A stretch of DNA of 64,000 nucleotides from Amycolatopsis rubida (GCF_900115345.1 NZ_FOWC01000008.1:1-64000); one strand, 5' to 3'; counted from the stretch's first letter, positions 8,604 to 17,936 are shown. Made by a program: numbers and translations. Notes: generated by a model not told the origin, from the letters alone.

Positions 8604-9242
8604 ATGCGCTCCACTGCTATCCCATCCGTGCCCCGTCCCCGGATCCACGACCCCGAGCTGATCCTCGACACAGCCGAGCGCCTCATCGCCGACTCCGGCC
8701 CCGAGGCGCTCACCGTCCGGCGGCTCGCGCGGGAGGCGGGCGTCCCGAACAGCACGATCTACCACGCCTTCGCCAACCTCCCCGCCCTGATCGGCCAAAC
8801 CTGGCTGCGCGCCGCCACCTTCTTCCTCGACGAACAAGAGCGGCTGGTCGACGAAGCCGCCGACCCGGTCGAAGCGGTGGTCGCCGCCGCCGACACCCCG
8901 GCGGTGGTAGCCGACGCCCGCCCCGACGCGGCGCGGATGATGATCGCCGTCCCGGCGAAGCGCGTACTGGGTCCGCAGCTCCCCGACGACGTAGCAGAAG
9001 CCTTGCACGCCTTGGACAAACGCCTCGTCCGCCTCCTGGTCCGCCTCGCCCGTCAGCTCTGGAACCGCGGCGACGGGCAGGCCGTCGAGGTCGTCACCGC
9101 CTGCGTCGTGGACCTCCCGACCGCCCTGCTCCGCCGCGAACTGGCCACCGGACCCGCCAGCGCGGAAAGCCGGGAACGGCTGGCGGCGGCGGTCCGCGCG
9201 ATCCTCGCCCTGGAACCCCCGGAAAAGTCCAGAAAGGACTGA
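8604..9242 (+). CDS. TetR family transcriptional regulator
   Basis: A 212-aa protein with an N-terminal TetR DNA-binding domain at about residues 15-62: ILDTAERLIADSGPEALTVRRLAREAGV, then the recognition helix in NSTIYHAFANLPAL. The C-terminal ligand-binding part is all-helical and not assignable to a ligand. The stop codon is followed after one base by the enoyl-CoA hydratase gene, so the two are co-transcribed. The regulator probably controls this small operon in response to an acyl compound; that is inference. Confidence 0.85.
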   Translation: MRSTAIPSVPRPRIHDPELILDTAERLIADSGPEALTVRRLAREAGVPNSTIYHAFANLPALIGQTWLRAATFFLDEQERLVDEAADPVEAVVAAADTPAVVADARPDAARMMIAVPAKRVLGPQLPDDVAEALHALDKRLVRLLVRLARQLWNRGDGQAVEVVTACVVDLPTALLRRELATGPASAESRERLAAAVRAILALEPPEKSRKD

Positions 9243-9243
9243 A

Positions 9244-9906
9244 ATGCCCACCCTCGCCACCACCGGCGCCGTCCACGTACTCGACTTCGGCGCCGACGAA
9301 AACCGTTTCGCCCCAACGTGGCTGGAGGAAGTCCACGCACACCTCGACACGGTCACCGCGGGCAAGGAACCCGCCGCGCTCGTCACGATCGGCGGCGGCA
9401 AGTACTACTCCAACGGCCTCGACCTCGACTGGCTCACCAGTCACCCCGGCGACGCGAGCGAATACGTCAGCAGCGTCCACGACCTCCTCGCCCGCGTGCT
9501 GGCGCTCCCGGTCCCGACCGTCGCCGCGGTCAACGGGCACGCTTTCGGCGGCGGCGCGATGCTCGCGATGGCCCACGATTTCCGCGTCATGCGCGAGGAC
9601 CGCGGCTATTTCTGCTTCCCCGAGGCCGACCTCGACCTCCCGTTCACCCCGGGCATGGCCGCGCTCGTCCAGGCGAAGCTCGCCCCGGCCGCCGCGATCG
9701 CGTCGATGACCACCGGGAGCCGGTTCGGCGGTCCGCAAGCGAAAGCGCTCGGCCTGGTCGACGCGACCGCCGCGCTGGAAGACCTGCGGACGGCGGCGAT
9801 CGACCGCGTCGCGCCGCTGGCGGGGAAGGACCGCGGCACGCTCGGCGCGATCAAGTCCACTATGTTCGGTCCGGCGCTGACCGCGTTGCGGGAGGCAGGG
9901 AACTGA
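9244..9906 (+). CDS. Enoyl-CoA hydratase/isomerase family protein
   Basis: A 220-aa crotonase-fold protein. The first oxyanion-hole segment is ALVTIGGGKYYSNGLDL, and the second is NGHAFGGGAMLAMAHDFRVM. At 220 residues it is shorter than classical hydratases (about 255-265) and resembles the delta3,delta2-enoyl-CoA isomerase branch. It acts on acyl-CoA thioesters in the cytoplasm. The glutamate pair of true hydratases is not clearly present, so isomerase activity is the better guess. It is coupled to the preceding TetR gene. Confidence 0.8.
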   Translation: MPTLATTGAVHVLDFGADENRFAPTWLEEVHAHLDTVTAGKEPAALVTIGGGKYYSNGLDLDWLTSHPGDASEYVSSVHDLLARVLALPVPTVAAVNGHAFGGGAMLAMAHDFRVMREDRGYFCFPEADLDLPFTPGMAALVQAKLAPAAAIASMTTGSRFGGPQAKALGLVDATAALEDLRTAAIDRVAPLAGKDRGTLGAIKSTMFGPALTALREAGN

Positions 9907-10033
9907 TCAGGTAAGCTCGCGTACGCGCGGCGGTGGGGCTCGCCGCTCCGGGAATCGCCCGGACAACCGCGGCCGAGGCCGCCAACAGTCCCTGCTCGAA
10001 CGGTGACGCGGATCCGTGGAGTGGGAGAAGACT

Positions 10034-10501
10034 GTGCCTGAAGAACCTCTCGACCCGGACGTCGACCTCCGGGATCCCGTGCAGCAGCGCGAACTCGTCC
10101 GGCACCGCGTGTCGGTGCTCGGGGTGATCGCGCTCGGCGGCGGGCTCGGCGCACTGGCCCGCTACGGTCTCGCGCAGGCCTTTCCCACCGAGAACGGCGG
10201 CTTCCCGTGGGCGACGTTCTGGACGAATGTCGCCGGCTGCTTCCTCATCGGCGTGCTGATGGTGCTGGTCACCGAGGCGTGGTCGGCGCACCGGCTGGTG
10301 CGGCCGTTCCTCGGGGTCGGCGTCCTCGGCGGCTTCACCACTTTCTCCACCTACGCGGTCGAAGCGCGCAACCTGCTCCAGCCGGACACCGTGCCGCTCG
10401 CCTTCGGCTACCTCGGCGGAACGCTCGCCGCCGCGCTGCTCGCCGTCCTGCTGGGACACGCGATCACCCGCAAGCTGGTCCCGGTGGAGGCGGCCGTCTG
10501 A
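10034..10501 (+). CDS. crcB: Fluoride channel CrcB/Fluc, subunit 1
   Basis: About 155 aa with four membrane helices. Family motifs are GGGLGALARYGL in the first helix, WATFWTNVAGCFLIGVL in the second, and GVLGGFTTFSTYAVEA in the third, which carries the phenylalanine and threonine residues lining the fluoride path. I chose the GTG at 10034 behind a ggagaag site; a GTG at 10016 is possible. The stop overlaps the next crcB start by one base (TGATG). Two unequal subunits are known to form heterodimeric channels in some Gram-positive bacteria. No fluoride riboswitch is evident upstream. Confidence 0.9.
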   Translation: MPEEPLDPDVDLRDPVQQRELVRHRVSVLGVIALGGGLGALARYGLAQAFPTENGGFPWATFWTNVAGCFLIGVLMVLVTEAWSAHRLVRPFLGVGVLGGFTTFSTYAVEARNLLQPDTVPLAFGYLGGTLAAALLAVLLGHAITRKLVPVEAAV

Positions 10502-10869
10502 TGACCGTTCTCCTCGTCTTCCTCGGCGCCGCGGTCGGTGCACCGATGCGGTACCTCACTGACCGGGCCGTCCAGTCCCGGCACCAGAGCCTGTTCCCGT
10601 GGGGCACCTTCACCGTCAATCTGATCGGCTGTGTCCTGCTCGGCGGGCTCGCCGGTGCGGGGACGGCGCTGCCCGCGGCGGTCTATTCGCTGCTCGGCAC
10701 CGGATTCTGCGGCGCGCTGACGACCTACAGCACGTTCAGCTACGAAACCATCCGGCTGGTCGAGCGCCAGTCGTACTTCGCCGCGGCGGCGAACGTGGTC
10801 GTCAGCGTCGCGGCGGGCGTCGGCGCGGCGGCGTTCGCGTACGAGGCTGCCCACGCCTTGGTCGGGTAA
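10501..10869 (+). CDS. crcB: Fluoride channel CrcB/Fluc, subunit 2
   Basis: A 122-aa, four-helix CrcB protein with GAPMRYLTDR, WGTFTVNLIGCVLLGGL and GTGFCGALTTYSTFSYE. It starts at an ATG sharing its A with the TGA stop of the first crcB gene, so translation is coupled. Together the pair should export fluoride passively and protect against its toxicity. A strong hairpin follows directly. Confidence 0.92.
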   Translation: MTVLLVFLGAAVGAPMRYLTDRAVQSRHQSLFPWGTFTVNLIGCVLLGGLAGAGTALPAAVYSLLGTGFCGALTTYSTFSYETIRLVERQSYFAAAANVVVSVAAGVGAAAFAYEAAHALVG

Positions 10870-10871
10870 GG

Positions 10872-10915
10872 GTGCGATTCGCACAGCCCGGCTCTTCTGG
10901 CTGTGCGGATCGCAC
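10872..10915 (+). terminator. Hairpin terminator after crcB pair
   Basis: Sixteen-base arms, gtgcgattcgcacagc and gctgtgcggatcgcac, pair at 15 positions around a 12-base loop. The element begins three bases after the crcB stop and separates the pair from the permease operon. Confidence 0.75.
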
Positions 10916-10981
10916 GGTGACCTCGCCGGAGCCGCTGTTTACCGTGCGGGGAACCGTTCCCCTCCCGGATGAGGAGCCGCC

Positions 10982-12307
10982 ATGGCCTCGGCCGCCGGTG
11001 TCGACGACTACGCGCTGACCAGGGTGCCCGGCTCCGCCCGTTACTCGTGGTGGTCGGTCGCTGTGCAGCGGTTCGGCCAGGTTTCCGCGTTGTCGCAGTT
11101 CCTGCTCGGCGCGACGATCGGGTTCGGGATGAGCTTCGGGAACGCCGTGCTGGCGTTCACGCTCGGCTCGGTCATCCTCGAACTGATCACCGTGCTCGTC
11201 GGCGTGATCGGCGTCCGCGAGGGCCTCACCACCTCGATGATCGCGCGCTGGACCGGCTTCGGCCGCGGCGGCTCCGCGCTGATCGGGCTGGCCATCGGGA
11301 TCAGCCTGATCGGGTGGTTCGGCATCCAGTCCGCGGTGTCCGCCCAAGGCCTCGCCGCGCTGGTCGGCGGCCTGCCGGAATGGGGCTGGGCGCTCGTGTT
11401 CGGCCTGGTGGTGACCGCGATCGTGGTGCGCGGCTTCCACTCGATGGCGTGGACGGCCTACCTGATGGTGCCCGCGTTCCTGATCCTGGTCGGCTGGTCG
11501 GTGGTGTCCGAACTGACCCGGCACGACCTCGGCGCGCTCGTGGCCTCCGCGCCGCCGGGCCCGCCGTTGTCCCTGCTGCAGGGCACGACGCTGGTCGCGG
11601 GCGGATTCATCGTCGGCGCGGTGATCACGCCGGACATGACCCGGTTCAACCGCACCACCGGCGACGTCGTCAAGCAGACGCTCGTCGGCGTCACCCTCGG
11701 CGAGTACGTGATCGGCCTGGCCGGCGTGCTGCTCGCGCACGCGGTCGGCACGGCGCAGATCACCACGATCGTCACGTCGTCGGTCGGCTGGGTCGGGCTG
11801 CTGATCGTCATCGCGGGCACGATGAAGATCAATGACTGGAACCTGTACTCGTCCGGGCTCGGCGTCGTGAACTTCATCGGCACCGTGTCCGGGAAGCGGG
11901 CGCACCGCGGCCTGGTCACCGCCGTGCTCGGCGTGGTGGGCAGCGTGCTCGCCGCGGCCGGGATCCTCTCGAAGTTCACCGATTTCCTGACCGTGCTCGG
12001 GGTCGCGTTCCCGCCCGTGGCCGGGATCATGGTCGCGGAGTACTTCGTGGTCAAGCAGTGGCGCGGCGACCTGGCGGAGGCCAGGGCGCGGGGCGCGGTG
12101 CCCGCCGACGCCCCGCTGTGGGTGCCCGCGACGATCGTCGCCTGGCTCGCCGCCGCGCTGTTCGGCGAGTTCGTGGACTGGGGCCTGCCCAGCATCAACT
12201 CGCTCGTCGTCGCTTTCGTCCTGTACGTGGCCGCCGGGAAGCTCGGGCTGGTCCGCGGGGTCGGCAAGAGCCGCACCGCGGACGCCGAACCGGCTCCGGC
12301 CCCCTGA
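10982..12307 (+). CDS. NCS1 family permease (cytosine/purine/hydantoin type)
   Basis: A 441-aa transporter with about twelve membrane helices. The start VPGSARYSWWSVAVQRFGQVS and the early glycine-rich helix LGATIGFGMSFGNA are typical of the CodB-like NCS1 branch. NCS1 carriers bring nucleobases, allantoin or hydantoins into the cell with Na+ or H+. The ATG follows a gaggag site. It is the first gene of the hydantoinase/DUF917 operon, so the substrate is probably the ring compound which that operon degrades. Confidence 0.85.
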   Translation: MASAAGVDDYALTRVPGSARYSWWSVAVQRFGQVSALSQFLLGATIGFGMSFGNAVLAFTLGSVILELITVLVGVIGVREGLTTSMIARWTGFGRGGSALIGLAIGISLIGWFGIQSAVSAQGLAALVGGLPEWGWALVFGLVVTAIVVRGFHSMAWTAYLMVPAFLILVGWSVVSELTRHDLGALVASAPPGPPLSLLQGTTLVAGGFIVGAVITPDMTRFNRTTGDVVKQTLVGVTLGEYVIGLAGVLLAHAVGTAQITTIVTSSVGWVGLLIVIAGTMKINDWNLYSSGLGVVNFIGTVSGKRAHRGLVTAVLGVVGSVLAAAGILSKFTDFLTVLGVAFPPVAGIMVAEYFVVKQWRGDLAEARARGAVPADAPLWVPATIVAWLAAALFGEFVDWGLPSINSLVVAFVLYVAAGKLGLVRGVGKSRTADAEPAPAP

Positions 12308-12330
12308 TTCCCTCCCCGAAAGGAGCTTTC

Positions 12331-13881
12331 GTGCGCATCGGCATCGACGTCGGCGGCACCAACACCGACGCGGCCCTGCTGGACGGCCGCGAGGTGCTCG
12401 CCTCGATCAAGACCAGCACCACCGAGGACGTCACCTCGGGCATCGTCGCCGCGATCGACGGGCTGCAGCGGCAGCGGGCGTTCGACCCGGCCGCGGTGCG
12501 GGCGGTCATGATCGGCACCACGCACTTCATCAACGCGCTGGTCGAGGCGCACCGGCTGGCCCCGACCGCGGCGGTGCGGCTCAGCCTGCCCGCGGGCGCG
12601 TCGCTGCCGCCGATGGTGGACTGGCCGCAGCGGCTGGTCGACGCGGTGTCCGGGCGCAGCTACCTGGTGCACGGCGGCCACGAGTTCGACGGGCGGCACA
12701 TCGCCGAGCTGGACGAGAGCGAACTGCGCAAGGCCGCTGACGACATGGGCGCGGCCGGCGTGCGCAGCGTCGCGATCACGTCGGTGTTCTCGCCGGTGAA
12801 CGCGGAATTCGAGGCACGGGCGGCGGAGATCATCGCCGCGCAGCTGCCGGACGTCGCGCTCTCGCTGTCCCACGAAATCGGCCGGATCGGCTTGCTGGAG
12901 CGGGAAAACGCGACTGTCGTCAACGCCGCGCTGCGCGAGCTGGCGGCGCACATTGTGGACGGTCTGGCCGCCTCGGTGACCGGTGCGGGCATCACTGCGC
13001 CGCTGTATCTGAGCCAGAACGACGGCACGCTGATGGACGTCGGCTTCGCCCGCCGCTACCCGGTGGCGACCTTCGCGTCCGGCCCGACCAACTCGATGCG
13101 CGGCGCGGCGGTGCTGTCCGGTTTGGACACGTGCGCGGTGGTCGACGTCGGCGGCACCACGAGCGACGTCGGCGTGCTGCGCCAGGGCTTCCCGCGAGAG
13201 GCGACCACGGACGTGAGCGTGGCCGGGATCCGCACCAACTTCCGGATGCCGGACGTCCTTTCGATCGGCATCGGCGGCGGCAGCCGGGTCCGCGGCGACG
13301 CGTCCGGCGTGACCGTCGGACCGGATTCCGTCGGCTACGAGCTGACCTCGAAGGCGCTCGTGTTCGGCGGGGACACCTTGACCGCCACGGACCTCGCGGT
13401 CGCCGCCGAGCGGGCCGAGATCGGCGACCCAGCGCTGGTCGCGCACCTCGGCCGGGACTTCGTGCGAGCGGCGCTGGACCGGGTCGCGGCGGACGTCTCC
13501 GACGTCGTGGACCGGATGCGCACGTCGTCCGAGCCGCTTCCGGTGGTCGCCGTCGGCGGCGGTTCGGTGCTGCTGCCGGACGAACTCGCCGGGTCCGGCG
13601 AGGTGCGCCGGCCGGAGCACTACGCGGTGGCCAACGCGATCGGCGCGGCGATCGCGCAGATCGGCGGCGAGGTCGACCGGGTGTACGTGATCGAGCCCGG
13701 CCGTCGCGAGGCCGTGGTGGACGAGGCGAAGCAGGAAGCGGTCGACCGCGCGGTGGCCGCGGGCGCGAGCCCGGCGTCGGTCGGCATCGTCGACTTCGAC
13801 GAGGTGCCGATCCCGTACCTGCCCGGCAACGCCACCCGGATCCGGGTCAAGGCGGTCGGCGACCTGCAGCTGGGGGCGTGA
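12331..13881 (+). CDS. Hydantoinase/oxoprolinase family protein (HyuA-like)
   Basis: A 516-aa protein. The actin-like ATP-binding opening IGIDVGGTNTDAALLD is followed by MIGTTHFINALVE, a central SNxNPxxxxR-like region and the second phosphate motif VVDVGGTTSDVGVL with SIGIGGGS. It lacks the long C-terminal extension of full HyuA (about 690 aa), as is common for members paired with DUF917. These enzymes open hydantoin-type rings using ATP. The GTG start follows a perfect aaaggag site. It is the second gene of the operon, three bases before the first DUF917 gene. Confidence 0.85.
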   Translation: MRIGIDVGGTNTDAALLDGREVLASIKTSTTEDVTSGIVAAIDGLQRQRAFDPAAVRAVMIGTTHFINALVEAHRLAPTAAVRLSLPAGASLPPMVDWPQRLVDAVSGRSYLVHGGHEFDGRHIAELDESELRKAADDMGAAGVRSVAITSVFSPVNAEFEARAAEIIAAQLPDVALSLSHEIGRIGLLERENATVVNAALRELAAHIVDGLAASVTGAGITAPLYLSQNDGTLMDVGFARRYPVATFASGPTNSMRGAAVLSGLDTCAVVDVGGTTSDVGVLRQGFPREATTDVSVAGIRTNFRMPDVLSIGIGGGSRVRGDASGVTVGPDSVGYELTSKALVFGGDTLTATDLAVAAERAEIGDPALVAHLGRDFVRAALDRVAADVSDVVDRMRTSSEPLPVVAVGGGSVLLPDELAGSGEVRRPEHYAVANAIGAAIAQIGGEVDRVYVIEPGRREAVVDEAKQEAVDRAVAAGASPASVGIVDFDEVPIPYLPGNATRIRVKAVGDLQLGA

Positions 13882-13884
13882 ACG

Positions 13885-14955
13885 ATGGCTGAGATCACCG
13901 AGCACGATCTGGACGACATCGCGCGCGGCGCGGCCATCCTCGGCACCGGCGGCGGGGGAGACCCCTACATCGGCCGGTTGCTGGCGCATTCCGCGGTCCG
14001 CGAGCACGGTCCGGTGCCGTTGGCGCCGCTGTCGGAACTGGACGACGACGCGGTGGTGCTGCCGGTCGCGATGATGGGCGCGCCGACGGTGATGGTGGAG
14101 AAACTGCCGTCCGCCGAGCAGGTCGGGCTCGCGGCCCGGACGCTGGCCACCTACCTGGGCAAGGAACTCACCCACATCGCCTGCGCCGAAGCGGGCGGCG
14201 TGAACTCGCTGATCCCGGTCGTCGCGGCGGCGCAGCTGGGTCTGCCCTTGGTGGACGCGGACGGCATGGGCCGCGCGTTCCCGGAACTGCAGATGGTTTT
14301 GCCGACCCTGTACGGAATCCGCGCGACGCCGATGTCCATCGCGGACGAGAAGGGCAACCGCGGCGTACTGGACACAGTGGACAATCACTGGGCGGAGCGG
14401 CTGGCCCGGTCGGCGACCATCGACATGGGTTGCTCGGCGATGATCAGCAACTACGCGATGTCCGGCGCGCAGGCCCGCGAGTCGATGGTGCCCGGCACGC
14501 TGACCCTGTGCGCGGAACTCGGCGCCCTCGTGCGGCAGGCTCGCGAGGAGCACGAGAACCCGGTGGATCGCGTGGTGGAGCGGCTGCGCGGGCGGACGCT
14601 GTTCAGCGGCAAGGTCGTCGACGTCGCCCGTCGCACCGTCACCGGGTTCGCCCGCGGCGAGGCCCGGCTGTCCGGAATGGACGGTGACACCGGCACGGAA
14701 ATGCTGCTGCGGTTCCAGAACGAGCACCTGGTGGCCGAGGCGGACGGCGATGCGTGCGCTTCGGTGCCGGACCTGATCTGCACGCTCGATCGCGAATCCG
14801 GCGAGGCCGTCACCACCGAGGGCCTGCGCTACGGCCAGCGGCTCACGGTGATCGCGGCCCCGGCGGACCCGCGCTGGCACACCCCGGAGGGCATCGCGCT
14901 GGCCGGGCCGCGGTACTTCGGTTACGACCTGGACCCGATCGGGGTCGCTGGATGA
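13885..14955 (+). CDS. DUF917 (S-methyl-thiohydantoin desulfurase-like) protein 1
   Basis: A 356-aa protein with the family signature LGTGGGGDPYIG near residue 20. Further motifs are MGAPTVMVEKLPS, EAGGVNSLIPV, DADGMGRAFPELQM and, in the C-terminal half, FSGKVVDVARRTVTGF. The family, recently linked to thiohydantoin desulfuration in ergothioneine breakdown, is otherwise mostly uncharacterised and often sits next to hydantoinase genes, as here. The cofactor and substrate cannot be read from sequence. It is the first of three paralogues in one operon. Confidence 0.85.
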   Translation: MAEITEHDLDDIARGAAILGTGGGGDPYIGRLLAHSAVREHGPVPLAPLSELDDDAVVLPVAMMGAPTVMVEKLPSAEQVGLAARTLATYLGKELTHIACAEAGGVNSLIPVVAAAQLGLPLVDADGMGRAFPELQMVLPTLYGIRATPMSIADEKGNRGVLDTVDNHWAERLARSATIDMGCSAMISNYAMSGAQARESMVPGTLTLCAELGALVRQAREEHENPVDRVVERLRGRTLFSGKVVDVARRTVTGFARGEARLSGMDGDTGTEMLLRFQNEHLVAEADGDACASVPDLICTLDRESGEAVTTEGLRYGQRLTVIAAPADPRWHTPEGIALAGPRYFGYDLDPIGVAG

Positions 14956-15040
14956 GCGACGCTTGCGAGCGAATCATGGACGCCGATGGCCGCCCCGCCG
15001 CGAATGTCGTCGGCGTAGCTCGTTTTTCGGCGGTGCGGAC

Positions 15041-16135
15041 ATGAGCTGGACCCTGACCGAGGACCACCTCGAAGACCTCGCCCGCGGCGCGGCCGTCCTC
15101 GGCACCGGCGGCGGTGGCGACCCGTACGTAGGGCGGCTGCTGGTGCGGGAGGCGATCCGCGAGCACGGACCGGTCACCGTGCTCGATCCGGACGACCTGG
15201 ACGACGACGCGCTCGTCGTCCCGACCGCGCAGATGGGCGCGCCGACCGTCGTGCACGAGAAGCTCCCGAACGGCTCCGAACCCGAGCTTGCCTTGCGGGC
15301 GCTGGAAAAACACCTCGGCGCGAAGGCCGACGCGACGATGCCGATCGAATGCGGCGGGATCAACTCGATGATCCCGCTGGTCGTCGGCGCGCGGCTGCGC
15401 CTTCCGGTGGTCGACGCCGACGGCATGGGGCGGGCGTTCCCGGAGCTGCAGATGGAGACGTTCGGCGTGTACGGCGTCCCCGGTTCGCCGATGGGCATCG
15501 CCGGGGAACGCGGCGAAACCACGCTGATCGACACCGGCGCCGACAACCGGCGGATGGAATGGCTCGCGCGCGGGGTCACCATCCGGCTCGGCGGCGTCGC
15601 GCACATCGCCGAGTACTCGATGCGCGGCGCGGACGTAAAACGCACCGCCGTGCCGCGGACGCTCTCGCTCGCGTTGAGCGTCGGCCGGGCGATTCGCCTT
15701 GCCCGCGAAGAGAATGCCGACCCCGTGGCCGCGCTGGCGACCGCGCTCGGCGACACGTTGTACTCGCATCTGCGCGTGTTGTTCCGCGGCAAAGTGTCCG
15801 ATGTGGAACGCCGGACCGAGGAAGGGTTCGCCAGGGGACGCGCCGCGGCGGTGTCCTTCGACGGCGAGCACAAGCTGGAAATCCTTTTCCAGAACGAAAA
15901 CCTGGTCGCGCTCGTCGACGGCGACGTGCGTTGCCTGGTGCCCGACCTGATCTGCGTGCTGGAGGCGGATTCCGCCGAGCCGATCACCACCGAGACGCTG
16001 CGCTACGGCCAGCGGGTCATTGTGGTGGGCATCTCGACGCCGCCGCTCATGCGCACCCCGGAAGCACTGGCCACGTTCGGCCCGGCGGCGTTCGGGCTGG
16101 CGCACGATTTCGTCCCCGTGGAGGTGGTTTCGTGA
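15041..16135 (+). CDS. DUF917 (S-methyl-thiohydantoin desulfurase-like) protein 2
   Basis: A 364-aa paralogue of the preceding gene, with LGTGGGGDPYVGRLLVREA, MGAPTVVHEKLPN, ECGGINSMIPLVV, DADGMGRAFPELQM and RGKVSDVERRTEEGF. I chose the ATG at 15041 over earlier in-frame starts because the alignment with the other paralogue begins there. The 85 bases before it hold no gene. Its end overlaps the SDR gene by four bases. Proteins 1 and 2 are clearly the closer pair among the three copies, which suggests a local duplication. Confidence 0.85.
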   Translation: MSWTLTEDHLEDLARGAAVLGTGGGGDPYVGRLLVREAIREHGPVTVLDPDDLDDDALVVPTAQMGAPTVVHEKLPNGSEPELALRALEKHLGAKADATMPIECGGINSMIPLVVGARLRLPVVDADGMGRAFPELQMETFGVYGVPGSPMGIAGERGETTLIDTGADNRRMEWLARGVTIRLGGVAHIAEYSMRGADVKRTAVPRTLSLALSVGRAIRLAREENADPVAALATALGDTLYSHLRVLFRGKVSDVERRTEEGFARGRAAAVSFDGEHKLEILFQNENLVALVDGDVRCLVPDLICVLEADSAEPITTETLRYGQRVIVVGISTPPLMRTPEALATFGPAAFGLAHDFVPVEVVS

Positions 16136-16851
16136 GTTCGCTCGACGGCCGGGCGGTCGTGGTGCTCGGCGGCGGTTCCGGGATCGGGCTGGAGGTCGCC
16201 CGGCGCGCGACGGCGGCGGGCGCGCTCGTCCACCTCGGCGGCCGGACCGGCGACAAACTCCGGGCCGCCGCGGCGGAGCTGGGCCCGACCGCGACCTGGC
16301 AGGCCGTGGACACCACCGGCCAGGCGTCGCTGGCCGAGTTCTTCGGCGCGCTGGACCGGGTCGACCACCTGTTCACGCCCGCCGCGTCCTACACCGTCGG
16401 CCCGATGCGGGACCTGAGCGACGAGGAGGCGGAAAGCCCGTTCGTCACGAAGTTCTGGGGCCAGTACCACGCGGTGAAACACGCCGCGCCGAAGCTGTCG
16501 GACGACGCTTCGGTGGTGCTGATGTCCGGCGTCGCGAGCGTGCGCCCGCCCGCCGCGGCTCCGGCCTACATCGCGTGCAACGCGGCGATCGAGGGGCTCG
16601 GCCGCGGACTCGCGGTGGAGCTGGCCCCGGTACGGGTGAACGTCGTGTCGCCGGGCACGATCGACGGGAACCTGTGGGCCGGGCGTCCGGCGGGCGCGCG
16701 GGAGGCGAGTTTCGCGCAGTACCGCGCGGACACCCTGCTGCACCGCGTCGGCCGGGAGTCCGAAGTGGCCGATGCCGTGCTGTACCTGTTCACCAGCACT
16801 TACACCACTGGTTCGACGCTGTATCCGGACGGCGGTTACAGCTTCCGCTGA
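16132..16851 (+). CDS. SDR family protein with altered catalytic lysine
   Basis: A 239-aa Rossmann-fold protein with the nucleotide motif VVVLGGGSGIGLEVA at the N-terminus and a C-terminal PGTIDGNLW...YPDGGYSF end. In the active site the usual Tyr-x3-Lys reads YIACN, so the lysine is replaced by asparagine. The canonical NAG segment is also changed (FTPAASYTVG). It may bind NAD(P) without classical dehydrogenase chemistry, or use another base. The GTG overlaps the DUF917-2 stop by four bases. In this operon it would act on an intermediate of the ring-opening pathway. Confidence 0.8.
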   Translation: MSSLDGRAVVVLGGGSGIGLEVARRATAAGALVHLGGRTGDKLRAAAAELGPTATWQAVDTTGQASLAEFFGALDRVDHLFTPAASYTVGPMRDLSDEEAESPFVTKFWGQYHAVKHAAPKLSDDASVVLMSGVASVRPPAAAPAYIACNAAIEGLGRGLAVELAPVRVNVVSPGTIDGNLWAGRPAGAREASFAQYRADTLLHRVGRESEVADAVLYLFTSTYTTGSTLYPDGGYSFR

Positions 16852-16865
16852 TACGCTGACCAGCC

Positions 16866-17936
16866 ATGCGCATCACCGCCGCGGACGTGCCGGCACTCGA
16901 ACGCGGCGTCGCGCTGCTCGGGTCCGGCGGGGGCGGGGACACCGTCACCGCGGCGGTGCTGCTGCGGCGGCTGACCGAATCCGGCCGCGAACCCGTCGTG
17001 CACCCGATCGCGGACGTGGCGCCGGACACCCTCGTGGTTCCGGCCGGGATCGTCGGCGCGACCGCCGCCTTCGCCGAGAAACTGCCGAGCGGCGACGAAT
17101 TCGTCTCGGCGATCGCGGCGATCGAACGCTGGACCGGGCAGCGCGCGCAGGCGTTGATGACCATCGAGATCGGCGGTCTCAACGGCCTGCTTCCGCTGGT
17201 GATCGCCCAGGAACTGGGTCTGCCCTGCGTGGACGCGGACCTGTCCGGACGCGGCCTGCCGCGGCTCGACCAGCTCTCGGTCGCCGCGACCGGCCGAGGC
17301 GTCGCTCCGGCCGCGATGGCCGAGCCCGGCGGCCGGGTGGTGGTGCTCGCCGCCGCGCCGGCCGCGGTGGTCGAGAGCGGGATCCGCGCGTTCCTGGCCA
17401 GCTCCGGCGGCTGGGCGGCGATCGCGCTGGCCCCGATCCCGGCCGGCGAACTGGCCGAACACACCGTGCCCGGCACGACGAGCGCGGCGCTCGCCCTCGG
17501 CGCCCGCGTGCTCGCGGCGGGGGAGAGCCCGGACCTCGCCGCGCTGGAAACGGCCCTCGACGGCCAGGTTCTCGCCCGCGGCCGGGTGCTGGAGGTGTCC
17601 CGGCACATCGGCCCGGGCCAGCACGGGCACCCAGGCTTCGGCCGCGGCTCGGCGACGCTGACCGATCACCGCGACGGCGCGCTGCTGCGGCTGGAAATGG
17701 AGAACGAGTACCTGCTGGCGCTGCGGGACGGGCGGCCGGTGGCCTCCACTCCGGACGTTCTGTCGGTGCTCGACCGCCGCACCGGCGTCCCGCTGCAATG
17801 CGACGCGATCCGCGCCGGGGTGGAGGTGGACGTCGTGTGCCTGGCCGCGTCGCCGTTCTGGACCGACCCGCGACACCGTCCGCTGCTGGAACCGCGTGCC
17901 TACGGAATCGACTGCGATCCGGTGGCGGCCCAGTGA
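16866..17936 (+). CDS. DUF917-like protein 3, divergent
   Basis: A 356-aa member of the same family, but clearly more distant. The N-terminal LLGSGGGGDTVTAA lacks the Pro-Tyr of the other two. DADGMGRAFPEL is replaced by DADLSGRGLPRLDQ, while IEIGGLNGLLPLVIA and ARGRVLEVSRHI are kept. The changes fall in regions that are nearly identical between proteins 1 and 2, which suggests a different substrate or a structural partner role. Its stop overlaps the PucR start by four bases. Confidence 0.78.
   Translation: MRITAADVPALERGVALLGSGGGGDTVTAAVLLRRLTESGREPVVHPIADVAPDTLVVPAGIVGATAAFAEKLPSGDEFVSAIAAIERWTGQRAQALMTIEIGGLNGLLPLVIAQELGLPCVDADLSGRGLPRLDQLSVAATGRGVAPAAMAEPGGRVVVLAAAPAAVVESGIRAFLASSGGWAAIALAPIPAGELAEHTVPGTTSAALALGARVLAAGESPDLAALETALDGQVLARGRVLEVSRHIGPGQHGHPGFGRGSATLTDHRDGALLRLEMENEYLLALRDGRPVASTPDVLSVLDRRTGVPLQCDAIRAGVEVDVVCLAASPFWTDPRHRPLLEPRAYGIDCDPVAAQ

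Noticed and set aside
9907..10033. Fluoride riboswitch upstream of crcB
   Set aside because: I looked for the conserved GG-GATGG and CTGATG-type segments and the pseudoknot pairing and did not find them in the 127 bases.
11458..14880. Very long open frame on the minus strand opposite the hydantoinase operon
   Set aside because: The translation is Arg/His/Gln-rich without any domain, and it lies antisense to five genes with clear families. It is a by-product of G/C-biased third codon positions.
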